Source of the DNA: QALR01 sp045646925
Lineage (GTDB): Bacteria > Bacillota > Clostridia > Oscillospirales > CAG-272
Direction of reading: 5' to 3'
NCBI GenBank assembly: GCA_045646925.1
Contig: JAZRLQ010000047.1
Span: 1-64,000, forward strand
DNA length: 64,000 nt
Translations under genes and position numbers: made by a program
Notes under the pieces: generated by a model
The model's database searches: none
What the model was told of the DNA's origin: nothing
Seen by the model: only the letters and a program-made list of their open reading frames with translations
Shown: piece by piece, positions 56,685 through 64,000 of the stretch
Layout of the letters: each line of letters starts with the position of its first letter
How positions within the stretch are numbered: the stretch's first letter is position 1

Positions 56685-57878
56685 TCAATATCTCTTTTTC
56701 TGGTTCAGAATGTTTACGATATCGTTAACGTTCTGAGAGGGAACGCGAGTTTCGTTGGTTTCGGAAACTGCAGAGTATTTGTTCATGTTTTCAGTGGAGA
56801 ATCTTGCCATGCTGTCGGTAGAGAATCTGTTCATGCTTGCGGTATCGGTAGTCTGGGAGAAAGCAGTTCTGAACATATCAGTAGTAGCTTTCTTTCCTGC
56901 ATCCTGGAAACCGGTTGCGATAACGGTAACCTTGATGGTGTCGTCGAGTCTCTCGTCGAATGCAAGACCCCAAATGATAGTTGCATCGGGATGAGCTTCG
57001 TTGGAAACCAATGCGGAAGCGGGTTCAACTTCGTCAAGGCTGATGTCGGGAGAAGCAGTGATGTTAATAAGAATACCGGTAGCGCCAGAAATAGCGGTTT
57101 CGAGCAGAGGGCTGGTAACTGCCATCTTTGCTGCGATTTCTGCCTTGTCCTTGCCCTTGCCTTCACCAACACCCATGTGAGCGTAGCCGGCTTCCTTCAT
57201 AACGGAAGAAACGTCAGCGAAGTCGAGGTTGACGATGCCGTGGCTGCTGATGAGGTCGGAGATACTCTGTACACCGTGACGGAGAACGTCATCGGCATAT
57301 GCAAATGCGTTGGAAAGGGTGATCTTGTTTTCGGAGATCTGTTTCAGTCTTTCGTTGGGGATAACGATGAGAGAGTCAACGAAGGGGCTGAGAGCTTCGA
57401 TGCCGGCTTCTGCCTGACGCATACGCTTGGGACCTTCGAATGCGAAGGGCTTGGTAACGATACCGATGGTAAGAATGCCCATGTCTTTTGCGAGCTTAGC
57501 AACAACGGGAGCTGCGCCAGTACCGGTACCGCCGCCCATACCGGACGTGATGAATACCATGTGAGCGCCGTTGAGGATCTGCTTGAGATCGTCAAGGTTT
57601 TCTTCTGCAGCCTGCTTACCTACTTCGGGCTTGGAGCCTGCACCGTGACCATTGGTGATTCTTTCACCGATGATAACCTTGGTTTTTGCATGAGATTTCA
57701 TGAGCGCCTGTCTATCGCAGTTTACGGTAATAAATTCAACGCCGCGGATGTTGGAATCCAACATTCTGTTTACAGCATTACCGCCGCCGCCACCGACACC
57801 GATAACCTTAATTTTAACGCCACTGTCATAGTATTCTTCAGTATCAGTGGTTTCAGCAGTGTATCCAAATAAATCCAT
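56685..57878 (-). CDS. ftsZ: Cell division GTPase FtsZ
   Basis: 397 aa. Tubulin signature GGGTGTGAAPVVA, N-terminal GVGGGGGNAVNRM and the T7 loop NLDFADV. The C-terminal linker (about 335-385) contains three near-repeats SMNRFSTD / SMARFSTE / NMNKYSAV, and the terminal peptide is VNDIVNILNQKKRY, the docking site for SepF and other partners. ATG 57878 follows AGGAGG. It ends the leftward dcw cluster; ftsA is absent between ftsQ and ftsZ. Confidence 0.97.
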   Translation of the reverse strand: MDLFGYTAETTDTEEYYDSGVKIKVIGVGGGGGNAVNRMLDSNIRGVEFITVNCDRQALMKSHAKTKVIIGERITNGHGAGSKPEVGKQAAEENLDDLKQILNGAHMVFITSGMGGGTGTGAAPVVAKLAKDMGILTIGIVTKPFAFEGPKRMRQAEAGIEALSPFVDSLIVIPNERLKQISENKITLSNAFAYADDVLRHGVQSISDLISSHGIVNLDFADVSSVMKEAGYAHMGVGEGKGKDKAEIAAKMAVTSPLLETAISGATGILINITASPDISLDEVEPASALVSNEAHPDATIIWGLAFDERLDDTIKVTVIATGFQDAGKKATTDMFRTAFSQTTDTASMNRFSTDSMARFSTENMNKYSAVSETNETRVPSQNVNDIVNILNQKKRY

Positions 57879-57925
57879 TTTTATATTCCTCCTAATATAA
57901 TGAACTTAATAATATATACAATACT

Positions 57926-57954
57926 ATTTTAATCTTTTTTTTTGCTTTTTGCAA
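57926..57954 (-). promoter_or_regulatory. Promoter of ftsZ
   Basis: Minus strand: -35 TTGCAA (57954-57949), 17-bp A-rich spacer, -10 TAAAAT (57931-57926). It allows ftsZ expression independent of the upstream dcw genes. Confidence 0.6.
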
Positions 57955-58041
57955 TATGTTTTTTGAAATTTCTTGCGAAAAATCAAAATAATTTTTCGAA
58001 AAAATCGAACTTTTCCGTCATTTTTTGCAAAATTGACGGAA

Positions 58042-58827
58042 TCAGTTGGCTCCCGTCATTTCGAAGGTGACTTGTTTCGTCGTCCAGGCGAAAAGTGTTC
58101 CGGTAATGCTCGGCATATTTTCCTGCAGATACGCAATGGATTCCTCGCACATGGCGATTTTTTTGTCAAGCTCCTTTTTATTTCCGAGGCGCAACGTATA
58201 GCGGTCGTTGACGACGGCGGTGATATTGGCTTCTTCGTTCAGAGAAAGGGAAGTGAGAGAATCGCGAAGAAAGCTCTGCATGATGACCTTCATGGTTTCA
58301 TCCACGAAAGCGCCGTCCTCCTTTTCCATAAATACGAGCTTCTTTCCGATGCCGAATTTTTTCTCGTCTATATTGATCTCGGGCAGCTTCAGATAAGCAG
58401 ACGGGTGGGTGAGGCTCTCGACTTCTTCGATCGCTTCGAGAACCAGAAGAGTATCGGAAACAAGAAAATAATTGTCCAGAATACAAACACAAAAATCTGC
58501 CGTATATTCTTCGACTTCAATTACGATCTCCGAGGGGAAATTTCGTTTGACCTCGACGGATTTGACGTAGGGGCTGGATTGAAGCACGGCGTTTTCGATT
58601 TTCTTGAGATTGACGGAGAACAAATGCTTGTTTGCTTTGATATTTGCTTTTTCGAGGATCGTCGCTGTGGCTACCTCTGCATTGTTTCGGACAGTGACGG
58701 TGTTCACGCGGCAAAAGCGAATAAAACAAAAGGAAATCAGAATCGCCGATACGGTCATGATAAAAACGATGAAAAACCTTCGACAAAAAATTTTTTCCGG
58801 GGTGGATTTGACGAGTCTTTGTTTCAT
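58042..58827 (-). CDS. ftsQ: Cell division protein FtsQ/DivIB
   Basis: 261 aa: short cytoplasmic N terminus, one membrane helix (about 18-38), a POTRA domain (VNTVTVRNNAEVATATILEKANIKANKHLFSVNLKKIENAVLQSSPYVKSVEVKRNFPSEIVIEVEEY) and a beta domain. It scaffolds the divisome with FtsL and FtsB/DivIC. It lies between murG and ftsZ, the expected place. Overall conservation is low, but the POTRA pattern is clear. Confidence 0.88.
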   Translation of the reverse strand: MKQRLVKSTPEKIFCRRFFIVFIMTVSAILISFCFIRFCRVNTVTVRNNAEVATATILEKANIKANKHLFSVNLKKIENAVLQSSPYVKSVEVKRNFPSEIVIEVEEYTADFCVCILDNYFLVSDTLLVLEAIEEVESLTHPSAYLKLPEINIDEKKFGIGKKLVFMEKEDGAFVDETMKVIMQSFLRDSLTSLSLNEEANITAVVNDRYTLRLGNKKELDKKIAMCEESIAYLQENMPSITGTLFAWTTKQVTFEMTGAN

Positions 58828-58918
58828 AATATCCTTTCCGTCCGACGCAATAAAGCGACGGGGGTATTTTTAAATTTTCCGCATATACGGGCGGTGAGGC
58901 GCGTATATGCGGGAAAGA

Positions 58919-60058
58919 TCAGACTTTTTTCAAAAGCTTGCGGATCTCTTCGCTGGAGAGCAGAAGCAGATCCTTGTAAATATCTTCGGCTGCGTTGGGC
59001 TTTGCGAACGCTTTGACAGCTTCACAGAGCGAAGCGGCGGTTTCTTCATTTTCGAGAATGCTCTGTACGCTTGCGATCAGCGCTTCGGGAGTGAGATCCT
59101 TTTCCTCGTGCATGATGGCGGCGCCGGCGTCTGCGAGGCGTTTTGCGTTTTCGTACTGGTGATTGTTTGCGACGTTGGGAGAAGGGATCAGAATGCAAGC
59201 CTTTCCGAGAAGCGCCATTTCCGCAATGGTCATTGCGCCTGCGCGGCAAATAACGGCGTCTGCCGCTTTTTCCCAAAGGGGCATATCGTAAATGTATTCG
59301 AGAATACGGATGTTGGGCTTGTTATCGATGCCGTATTCCTTTGCCATTGCCATTGCATCCTCGTATTCAATCTTGCCCGTGGCGTGAACGTGGAAGATTT
59401 CGGGATGGTGCGCGGTGTAATCACGCATAAGAGCGAGAACCTCTTCGTTGACGCGCTGCGCGCCAAGGCTTCCGCCGAAGGAAAGAAGGACCTTTTTTGT
59501 ATTGGCGGGGATATCCAGCTTTTTGAAGAGGTCTTCTTCGGTTTTTGTGTCGGGCATGGTGATCAGAGGATTGCCTACGCAGAGGATCTTATCGGTTTCA
59601 GTGAAGTATTGCTCGGTGGTGGGGAAGTTGATGTAGATACGGTCGACGTCCTGCTCCAGCATTTTTACTGCTTTTCCGGGGATCGCGTTGGATTCGTGTA
59701 CGGCGGTGGGGATTCCGAGCTTGGCTGCCGCGTGGAGAAGAGGCCAGGAGAGATAGCCACCCGTGCCGATGACGACGTCGGGCTGATAATCGAGAAGAAG
59801 CTTCTTCGCTTTCATGGGAGCGGTGAAATAGTAGTAAGCCGTCTTGATATTGGAGAGCGAGAGACTGCGGCGCAATCCGCGCATTTCAATATGATACAGA
59901 GGATAACCCGCCTTTGCGACGAGATTGTTTTCCATTCCTTTTTTCGTGCCGATAAAGGCAATTTCTGCACTTTTATCGCGGGCTTTGATGGTATTGGCGA
60001 TAGCGATTGCGGGGTTGATATGTCCGCCCGTACCGCCGCCGGCAAGAAGAACTTTCAT
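58919..60058 (-). CDS. murG: UDP-GlcNAc:undecaprenyl-PP-MurNAc-pentapeptide transferase MurG
   Basis: ATG 60058 (MKVLLAGGGTGGHINPA) is taken; the frame is open to 60178 but overlaps ftsW without need. 379 aa GT-B enzyme making lipid II on the inner membrane face. Marks: GGGTGGHINPAIAIA, VIGTGGYLSWPLL, HESNAIPGKA, SFGGSLGAQRVNE and CRAGAMTIAEMALLGKACILIPSP. It lies 25 bp after ftsW. Confidence 0.96.
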   Translation of the reverse strand: MKVLLAGGGTGGHINPAIAIANTIKARDKSAEIAFIGTKKGMENNLVAKAGYPLYHIEMRGLRRSLSLSNIKTAYYYFTAPMKAKKLLLDYQPDVVIGTGGYLSWPLLHAAAKLGIPTAVHESNAIPGKAVKMLEQDVDRIYINFPTTEQYFTETDKILCVGNPLITMPDTKTEEDLFKKLDIPANTKKVLLSFGGSLGAQRVNEEVLALMRDYTAHHPEIFHVHATGKIEYEDAMAMAKEYGIDNKPNIRILEYIYDMPLWEKAADAVICRAGAMTIAEMALLGKACILIPSPNVANNHQYENAKRLADAGAAIMHEEKDLTPEALIASVQSILENEETAASLCEAVKAFAKPNAAEDIYKDLLLLSSEEIRKLLKKV

Positions 60059-60083
60059 GGTGATGGATTCCTTTCTGAGAGAG

Positions 60084-61346
60084 TTAGAGTGGTTGATAAT
60101 TGCGTTGTTTGGTTTCGAACGTGTTTTTTTCTCCGGAGGAGAAACGGGAGATCGAGAGGATGATTCCCATCTCCGCAAGCTGCATGACGAGTGCGGTGCC
60201 TCCGTAGCTGAAGAAGGGAAGCGCGATACCCGTCGTCGGAATCGTGGAGGTAACGACGGCGATATTGAGGATCGCCTGAATGCTGACCTTTAACGTGAGT
60301 CCCATGACGACCATGGAGGAGAAGGTGTCGGGCGCTTTGATGGCGATATAGAAGCCTCTCCACATCAGAAGCATGAAGAGCGCGATGAGCGTAAACGCGC
60401 CGATCATTCCCAACTCCTCGCACACAATGGCGAAAATGAAGTCGTTCTGGGGTTCGGGAAGATAAAGGTGCTTTTGATAGCTATTGCCGAGTCCGACGCC
60501 GAAAATGCCGCCGGAGCCGATGGCAAGCAAGCTCTGATAGGGCTGCCAGGTGCCGTCTGCGCCGCTTTCCGGATGGAGCCATGCGTCGACACGGGCTTTG
60601 GTATACTCTGTAAAGAGGATGATGTATGTTGCCACCGCCGCAAAGGCGGCGCCGATTCCGCCGACCCATTTCAAGTCAGCGCCCGCAATGAAGATCATGG
60701 CGGCGCCGATGGTGAAAAGAATGATGGTCGCGGACATATGCTTTTCGAGCGCGACTGTTCCGCAAACGAGAACGACGATACAAGCGGGGCAGAGAAGTCC
60801 GTACTGGAAGGTTCTTGCTTTTCGTTGGAATTTGGATATGTACAACGCCATCATCAGCACGAGCGCGAATTTCATAACGTCGGAGGGTTGGAATTGCACG
60901 ATCTTCAAGTCGATCCAACGTGTAGCGCCCTTATTGGTAACGCCGATGCCGGGAACGAAAACGAGCAGAAGCAAAAAGTAACTGACTGCGAAGATGGCGG
61001 GTGTTGCTTTCTTTAAAAAGCCGTAGTCTACAAAGGACATGACTACCATGGCGATGATACCGATCGTTGCCCACAGAAGCTGTTTTTTGATGAAGTAGAA
61101 GCTGTCGCCCATATTCGCTTTTGCAAAAACGTAGCTTGCGGAGGAGACCATGATCGAGCCGTAGCAGACGAGGAGTACGACGATGATGAGGAAGACTCTG
61201 TCCACGCCTCCGCGCACGCGGTAGATCGGATTTCGGTCGGGAGCGAGCAGCGTGTTCAGAACCTCAAGAAACAGATTCTTTTTTTGCGGCTGCGGCGCGG
61301 GAAACCGTTGTTGTGTGGGCTTTGGATTTTGCGTCGTGTTGGGCAT
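60084..61346 (-). CDS. ftsW: SEDS glycosyltransferase FtsW
   Basis: 420 aa with about ten membrane helices. A Pro/Gln-rich N-terminal extension (PNTTQNPKPTQQRFPAPQPQ) precedes helix 1. SEDS motifs: RVDAWLHPE, SLLAIGSGGIFGVGLGNS and the catalytic aspartate in LPEPQNDFIFAIVCEELG. It polymerises lipid II at the septum. SpoVE, the sporulation paralogue, is similar; the place between mraY and murG fits either, FtsW being preferred. murD, which often separates mraY and ftsW, is absent. Confidence 0.92.
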   Translation of the reverse strand: MPNTTQNPKPTQQRFPAPQPQKKNLFLEVLNTLLAPDRNPIYRVRGGVDRVFLIIVVLLVCYGSIMVSSASYVFAKANMGDSFYFIKKQLLWATIGIIAMVVMSFVDYGFLKKATPAIFAVSYFLLLLVFVPGIGVTNKGATRWIDLKIVQFQPSDVMKFALVLMMALYISKFQRKARTFQYGLLCPACIVVLVCGTVALEKHMSATIILFTIGAAMIFIAGADLKWVGGIGAAFAAVATYIILFTEYTKARVDAWLHPESGADGTWQPYQSLLAIGSGGIFGVGLGNSYQKHLYLPEPQNDFIFAIVCEELGMIGAFTLIALFMLLMWRGFYIAIKAPDTFSSMVVMGLTLKVSIQAILNIAVVTSTIPTTGIALPFFSYGGTALVMQLAEMGIILSISRFSSGEKNTFETKQRNYQPL

Positions 61347-61364
61347 ATATGCACCTCGTTTCTT

Positions 61365-62354
61365 TTAGATCGAGAAGAAGCAGTAGGAAATTGCGCACAA
61401 AACGGCGGTGATGATGGATGCGACGGCGACAATCTTGCGTTCGCCCCAACCGCACTTTTCGAAGTGATGGTGGATGGGCGCCATTTTAAAGATTCTCTTT
61501 TTGAAAAGCTTGTAGGAGCCGACCTGCAAAATAACGGAAACCGTTTCGATGATGTAAACAAGACCTACGATCAGGATGAGGAGAGGATTGTCGGTGAGGA
61601 AGGCAAGTCCGGTGACCATACCGCCGAGGAAGAGGGAGCCCGTGTCGCCCATGAAGATTCTTGCGGGATTCCAGTTATAAACGAGGAAACCGATCATGCC
61701 GCCGAAGAGCGCGCCTGCAAAAAGTGTGATCGCATTGCCGAGAGGGAGTGTAATCAGAGGGAGACCGAGGATCGCGAAGAATGCTGCAATCACTGCCGTT
61801 GCCGTTGCGCAGAGACCGTCGATGCCGTCGGTGAGGTTGACACTGTTGTCAACGCCGACGATGAGGATGATCGCAAGAGGGTAGAACCAAACGCCGAGAT
61901 CCCATTTGATTTCGGTGAAGGGGATCGGGATGACGGTGTCCATATAGCCGAGCGCGCACATAGCGCCGACGTAGATCGTTGCGACGATGAGCTGCAGAAC
62001 GAATTTCTGATAAGCCTTGAGACCTTCGTTTTGTTTTTTGAGGAGCTTTGCGCGGTCGTCAATGAATCCGACTGCCGCGAAAAGCGTCGCCATGCCGAGC
62101 GTGATCCAAATGGGAGCAAGCGCGTTTTTGTCGATGGCGAAGAAGGAGAGAACGGCTACTGTGAGAAGGATCGCGGTGATGAAGAAGATACCGCCCATGG
62201 TTGGAGTTCCCGCTTTGGATTTATGCCAGCGGGGGCCCATTTCATAGATGGGCTGGTTCATTTTTTTGCTGATAAGGAAGGGGATGAATTTTTTGGACAA
62301 AATAACGGTGATAACAAAGGAGAGAAGCACCGCAATGATAAACGAAATAAGCAT
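61365..62354 (-). CDS. mraY: Phospho-N-acetylmuramoyl-pentapeptide transferase MraY
   Basis: ATG 62354 follows AAAGGAAATCTC; the longer frame to 62381 lacks a site. 329 aa, ten membrane helices. Marks: KAGTPTMGGIFF, DNSVNLTDGIDGLC, NPARIFMGDTGSLFLGG and the histidine cluster APIHHHFEKCGW. It makes lipid I from UDP-MurNAc-pentapeptide and undecaprenyl phosphate. Confidence 0.97.
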   Translation of the reverse strand: MLISFIIAVLLSFVITVILSKKFIPFLISKKMNQPIYEMGPRWHKSKAGTPTMGGIFFITAILLTVAVLSFFAIDKNALAPIWITLGMATLFAAVGFIDDRAKLLKKQNEGLKAYQKFVLQLIVATIYVGAMCALGYMDTVIPIPFTEIKWDLGVWFYPLAIILIVGVDNSVNLTDGIDGLCATATAVIAAFFAILGLPLITLPLGNAITLFAGALFGGMIGFLVYNWNPARIFMGDTGSLFLGGMVTGLAFLTDNPLLILIVGLVYIIETVSVILQVGSYKLFKKRIFKMAPIHHHFEKCGWGERKIVAVASIITAVLCAISYCFFSI

Positions 62355-62404
62355 GAGATTTCCTTTCTGTTTTGAAGTCAACGAGTTTTATTTTCTTTTT
62401 GATT

Positions 62405-63802
62405 TTAAAGCAAGCGGATCAGTCGTTCCAGCGCAACGGCGCGGCTCGCTTTGAACAGTACGACGTCGTTTTCGCGCAAGACGGTTTTCAGAAGATTTGC
62501 GGCGTTTTCCGCGTTGTCGGAATCTTCGATGATAAGCACGTTTTGTTCGGGCATACCGCCGTGTATCGCGCCCTTTGCGATGTCAACGGCAGAGCTTCCG
62601 AAGGTGACGAGATATCCGATGGCGCACTCTGCGGCGTATTCACCCACGCGGAAATGCGCTTGACAGGAGGCATCGCCAAGCTCCTTCATATCGCCGAGAA
62701 CGGCGACGGGGCGTTTTTCTTTGACCTTCGCCGTGTGGCAGAGAACGTCGAGTCCCGCGCGCATGGATTCGGGGCTTGCGTTATAGCAGTCCTCGATGAC
62801 GGTGATTCCGTCCTTTTCCGTGATGGATTGACGCATATCTGCGGGAATGAAATTGAGAAGTCCGCGTCGGATGTTCTCTTCGGAAATGCCGAGAAGCATA
62901 CCGCATACGGTGGCGGTGAGCGCGTTGTGGACGTGATGTCTTCCGATGACGTTGACACGGATATCCTTCATGATGAGTGCGTTTCGCATACGAATGTCAA
63001 ATAGCATGTGGTCGTCGTTGATACGAATGCGCTCAGCGCTGTACGTTGCGTCGGGATTTTCGATACCGATGTAGATCTTCGTGAGCTCCTTTGCGGAAAC
63101 GTCGGCGAGGAGAGGCTCGTTTGCATTGAGAATCAGAACGCCGCCCTTTCGCATACCGTCGATGATCTCCATTTTTGCGTCTCGGATTCCTTCACGGGAT
63201 CCGAGATTTTCCATATGGGAGCTGCCGATATTGGTGATCACGGCGATGTCCGGCTCGGCAATGCGAGAAAGATGGGAGATCTCGCCCTTGTGATTCATGC
63301 CCATTTCCAGAAGGAGCGCGTTGTGGTCGCCGTTCATATTCAATACGGTCAAGGGGAGCCCGATCTCGTTATTGAAATTGCCTTTCGTGACGTTAGTTGC
63401 ATATTTTATTTCGAGGACGGAAAAAATAAATTGCTTGGTCGTTGTTTTTCCGACGCTTCCCGTCACGGCAAGCGTGATGGGGTTGAAAAGATTTTTGTAA
63501 GAACGGGCAAATTGACCGAGCGCTTCGGTCGTGTTTTTAACGACTATGCAGGGAATGGAGCAATTTTCGGGAATGTATTCCACGACGGCAAACACGCATC
63601 CTGCCTTTTCTGCGGCGGGGATGAAACGGTGGCCGTCAAAGTTTTCTCCGCGGAGCGCGAAGAAGGCGTCTCCCGCTTTTGCGGTTCGGGAGTCGATGGA
63701 AACGCCGTAGGCAAGCGGCGCGTTCGTTTCCGCCGCTGTGCCTCCTGCGAATTCAGCAAACGTTTTAATATCCAATCCGTTTTTTTCTAAGTTAAAGTAC
63801 AT
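62405..63802 (-). CDS. murF: UDP-MurNAc-tripeptide:D-Ala-D-Ala ligase MurF
   Basis: 465 aa Mur ligase. The N-terminal domain includes SIDSRTAKAGDAFFALRGENFDGH, the ATP loop is TGSVGKTTTKQ (about 115), then MGMNHKGEI, NIGSSHMENLGSREGI and EDCYNASPESM in the C-terminal domain. It adds D-Ala-D-Ala, completing the pentapeptide. It lies 38 bp after murE and 50 bp before mraY. Confidence 0.96.
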   Translation of the reverse strand: MYFNLEKNGLDIKTFAEFAGGTAAETNAPLAYGVSIDSRTAKAGDAFFALRGENFDGHRFIPAAEKAGCVFAVVEYIPENCSIPCIVVKNTTEALGQFARSYKNLFNPITLAVTGSVGKTTTKQFIFSVLEIKYATNVTKGNFNNEIGLPLTVLNMNGDHNALLLEMGMNHKGEISHLSRIAEPDIAVITNIGSSHMENLGSREGIRDAKMEIIDGMRKGGVLILNANEPLLADVSAKELTKIYIGIENPDATYSAERIRINDDHMLFDIRMRNALIMKDIRVNVIGRHHVHNALTATVCGMLLGISEENIRRGLLNFIPADMRQSITEKDGITVIEDCYNASPESMRAGLDVLCHTAKVKEKRPVAVLGDMKELGDASCQAHFRVGEYAAECAIGYLVTFGSSAVDIAKGAIHGGMPEQNVLIIEDSDNAENAANLLKTVLRENDVVLFKASRAVALERLIRLL

Positions 63803-63840
63803 TGTAGATTCCTTTTCTGTCTTTTGGGAAATAGGTGAGT

Positions 63841-64000
63841 TCAGGTAAGTCCCAAGGCTTTTTTTATAATTTCTTTTTCGGAAAATAAATGCTTTCCGTA
63901 TTTGTCAATGGTATAGTTTTCGTGCCCTTTTCCTGCGAGAAGAAGGATCTCGCCTTTTTCGGCTTGCTTCAGGGCAAAAATAATGGCTTCCCGACGGTCC
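63841..64000 (-). CDS. murE: UDP-MurNAc-tripeptide synthetase MurE (C-terminal fragment, cut by window end)
   Basis: The last 52 residues are visible, from DRREAIIFAL to the TGA at 63843-63841. The motif EILLLAGKGHENYTI is the conserved C-terminal GKGHE segment of MurE. The residues that set the specificity for meso-diaminopimelate or lysine (DNPR/DDPN region) lie outside the window. It heads the visible part of the dcw cluster, directly before murF. Confidence 0.9.
   Translation of the reverse strand, partial: DRREAIIFALKQAEKGEILLLAGKGHENYTIDKYGKHLFSEKEIIKKALGLT

Overview
The window looks like a chromosomal segment of an endospore-forming Firmicute of the class Clostridia, probably uncultured. 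Evidence: consensus sigma-A promoters (TTGACA-17-TATAAT), strong GGAGG ribosome sites, T-tailed hairpin terminators, Clostridia-type gene orders (ylxM-ffh-rpsP-khpA; scpA-scpB-DUF2953-gerW-dac-rluB; murE-murF-mraY-ftsW-murG-ftsQ-ftsZ without ftsA) and spore genes (a CotF-type coat pair, cwlD, gerW). The assignment is inference from gene content; no 16S rRNA gene is present.

Layout. 1-2.1 kb is an accessory stretch: the tail of an unknown protein, a RAYT/Y1 transposase carrying two inverted REP palindromes inside its own reading frame, an orphan gene, a palindromic repeat element, then a two-gene spore-coat locus. 2.2-4.8 kb holds an unusual fusion: a TetM/EF-G-like GTPase joined to a Rae1/YacP-type NYN ribonuclease domain. 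4.9-11.3 kb carries murA, a DUF3810 zincin-like membrane protein, radC and the SRP/S16 operon. 11.4-13.2 kb is a repeat-rich island around tRNA-Glu(UUC), including a duplicate of the tRNA 3' end, an XRE regulator and two inverted copies of a CTCCCTC-type palindromic repeat. 13.3-32.8 kb is metabolic and envelope housekeeping: a six-hairpin glycosidase-like enzyme, an MFS transporter, ilvE, a BspA-type LRR lipoprotein, cwlD, a Xer-type recombinase, gpmI, a phosphopantetheinyl transferase, an SDR oxidoreductase, secG, yqhQ-prmC-ridA and DUF4830 and DUF1836 proteins.

32.8-41.5 kb is a long leftward run: queA, miaA, a HlyD-like protein, yggS/ylmE, sepF, divIVA, lspA, rluD and a Cof-type HAD phosphatase, a cell-division neighbourhood mixed with tRNA and rRNA modification. 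41.7-56.6 kb runs rightward: ireB, lexA, a TIM-barrel epimerase, a secreted trigger-factor-like lipoprotein with a doubled PPIase-like unit, a TauE transporter, lon (with an overlapping upstream small ORF), engB, an M50 protease, the scp/gerW/dac/rluB block and prfB without a programmed frameshift. 56.7-64 kb is the leftward dcw cluster, ending in a partial murE at the right edge.

The most interesting signals are the GTPase-Rae1 fusion, the self-inserted REPs in the RAYT gene, the tRNA-tail repeat element, two cell-wall/spore genes (cwlD and the dac gene) whose start regions lie in long perfect or near-perfect hairpins, the lon upstream ORF and the lipoprotein trigger factor.
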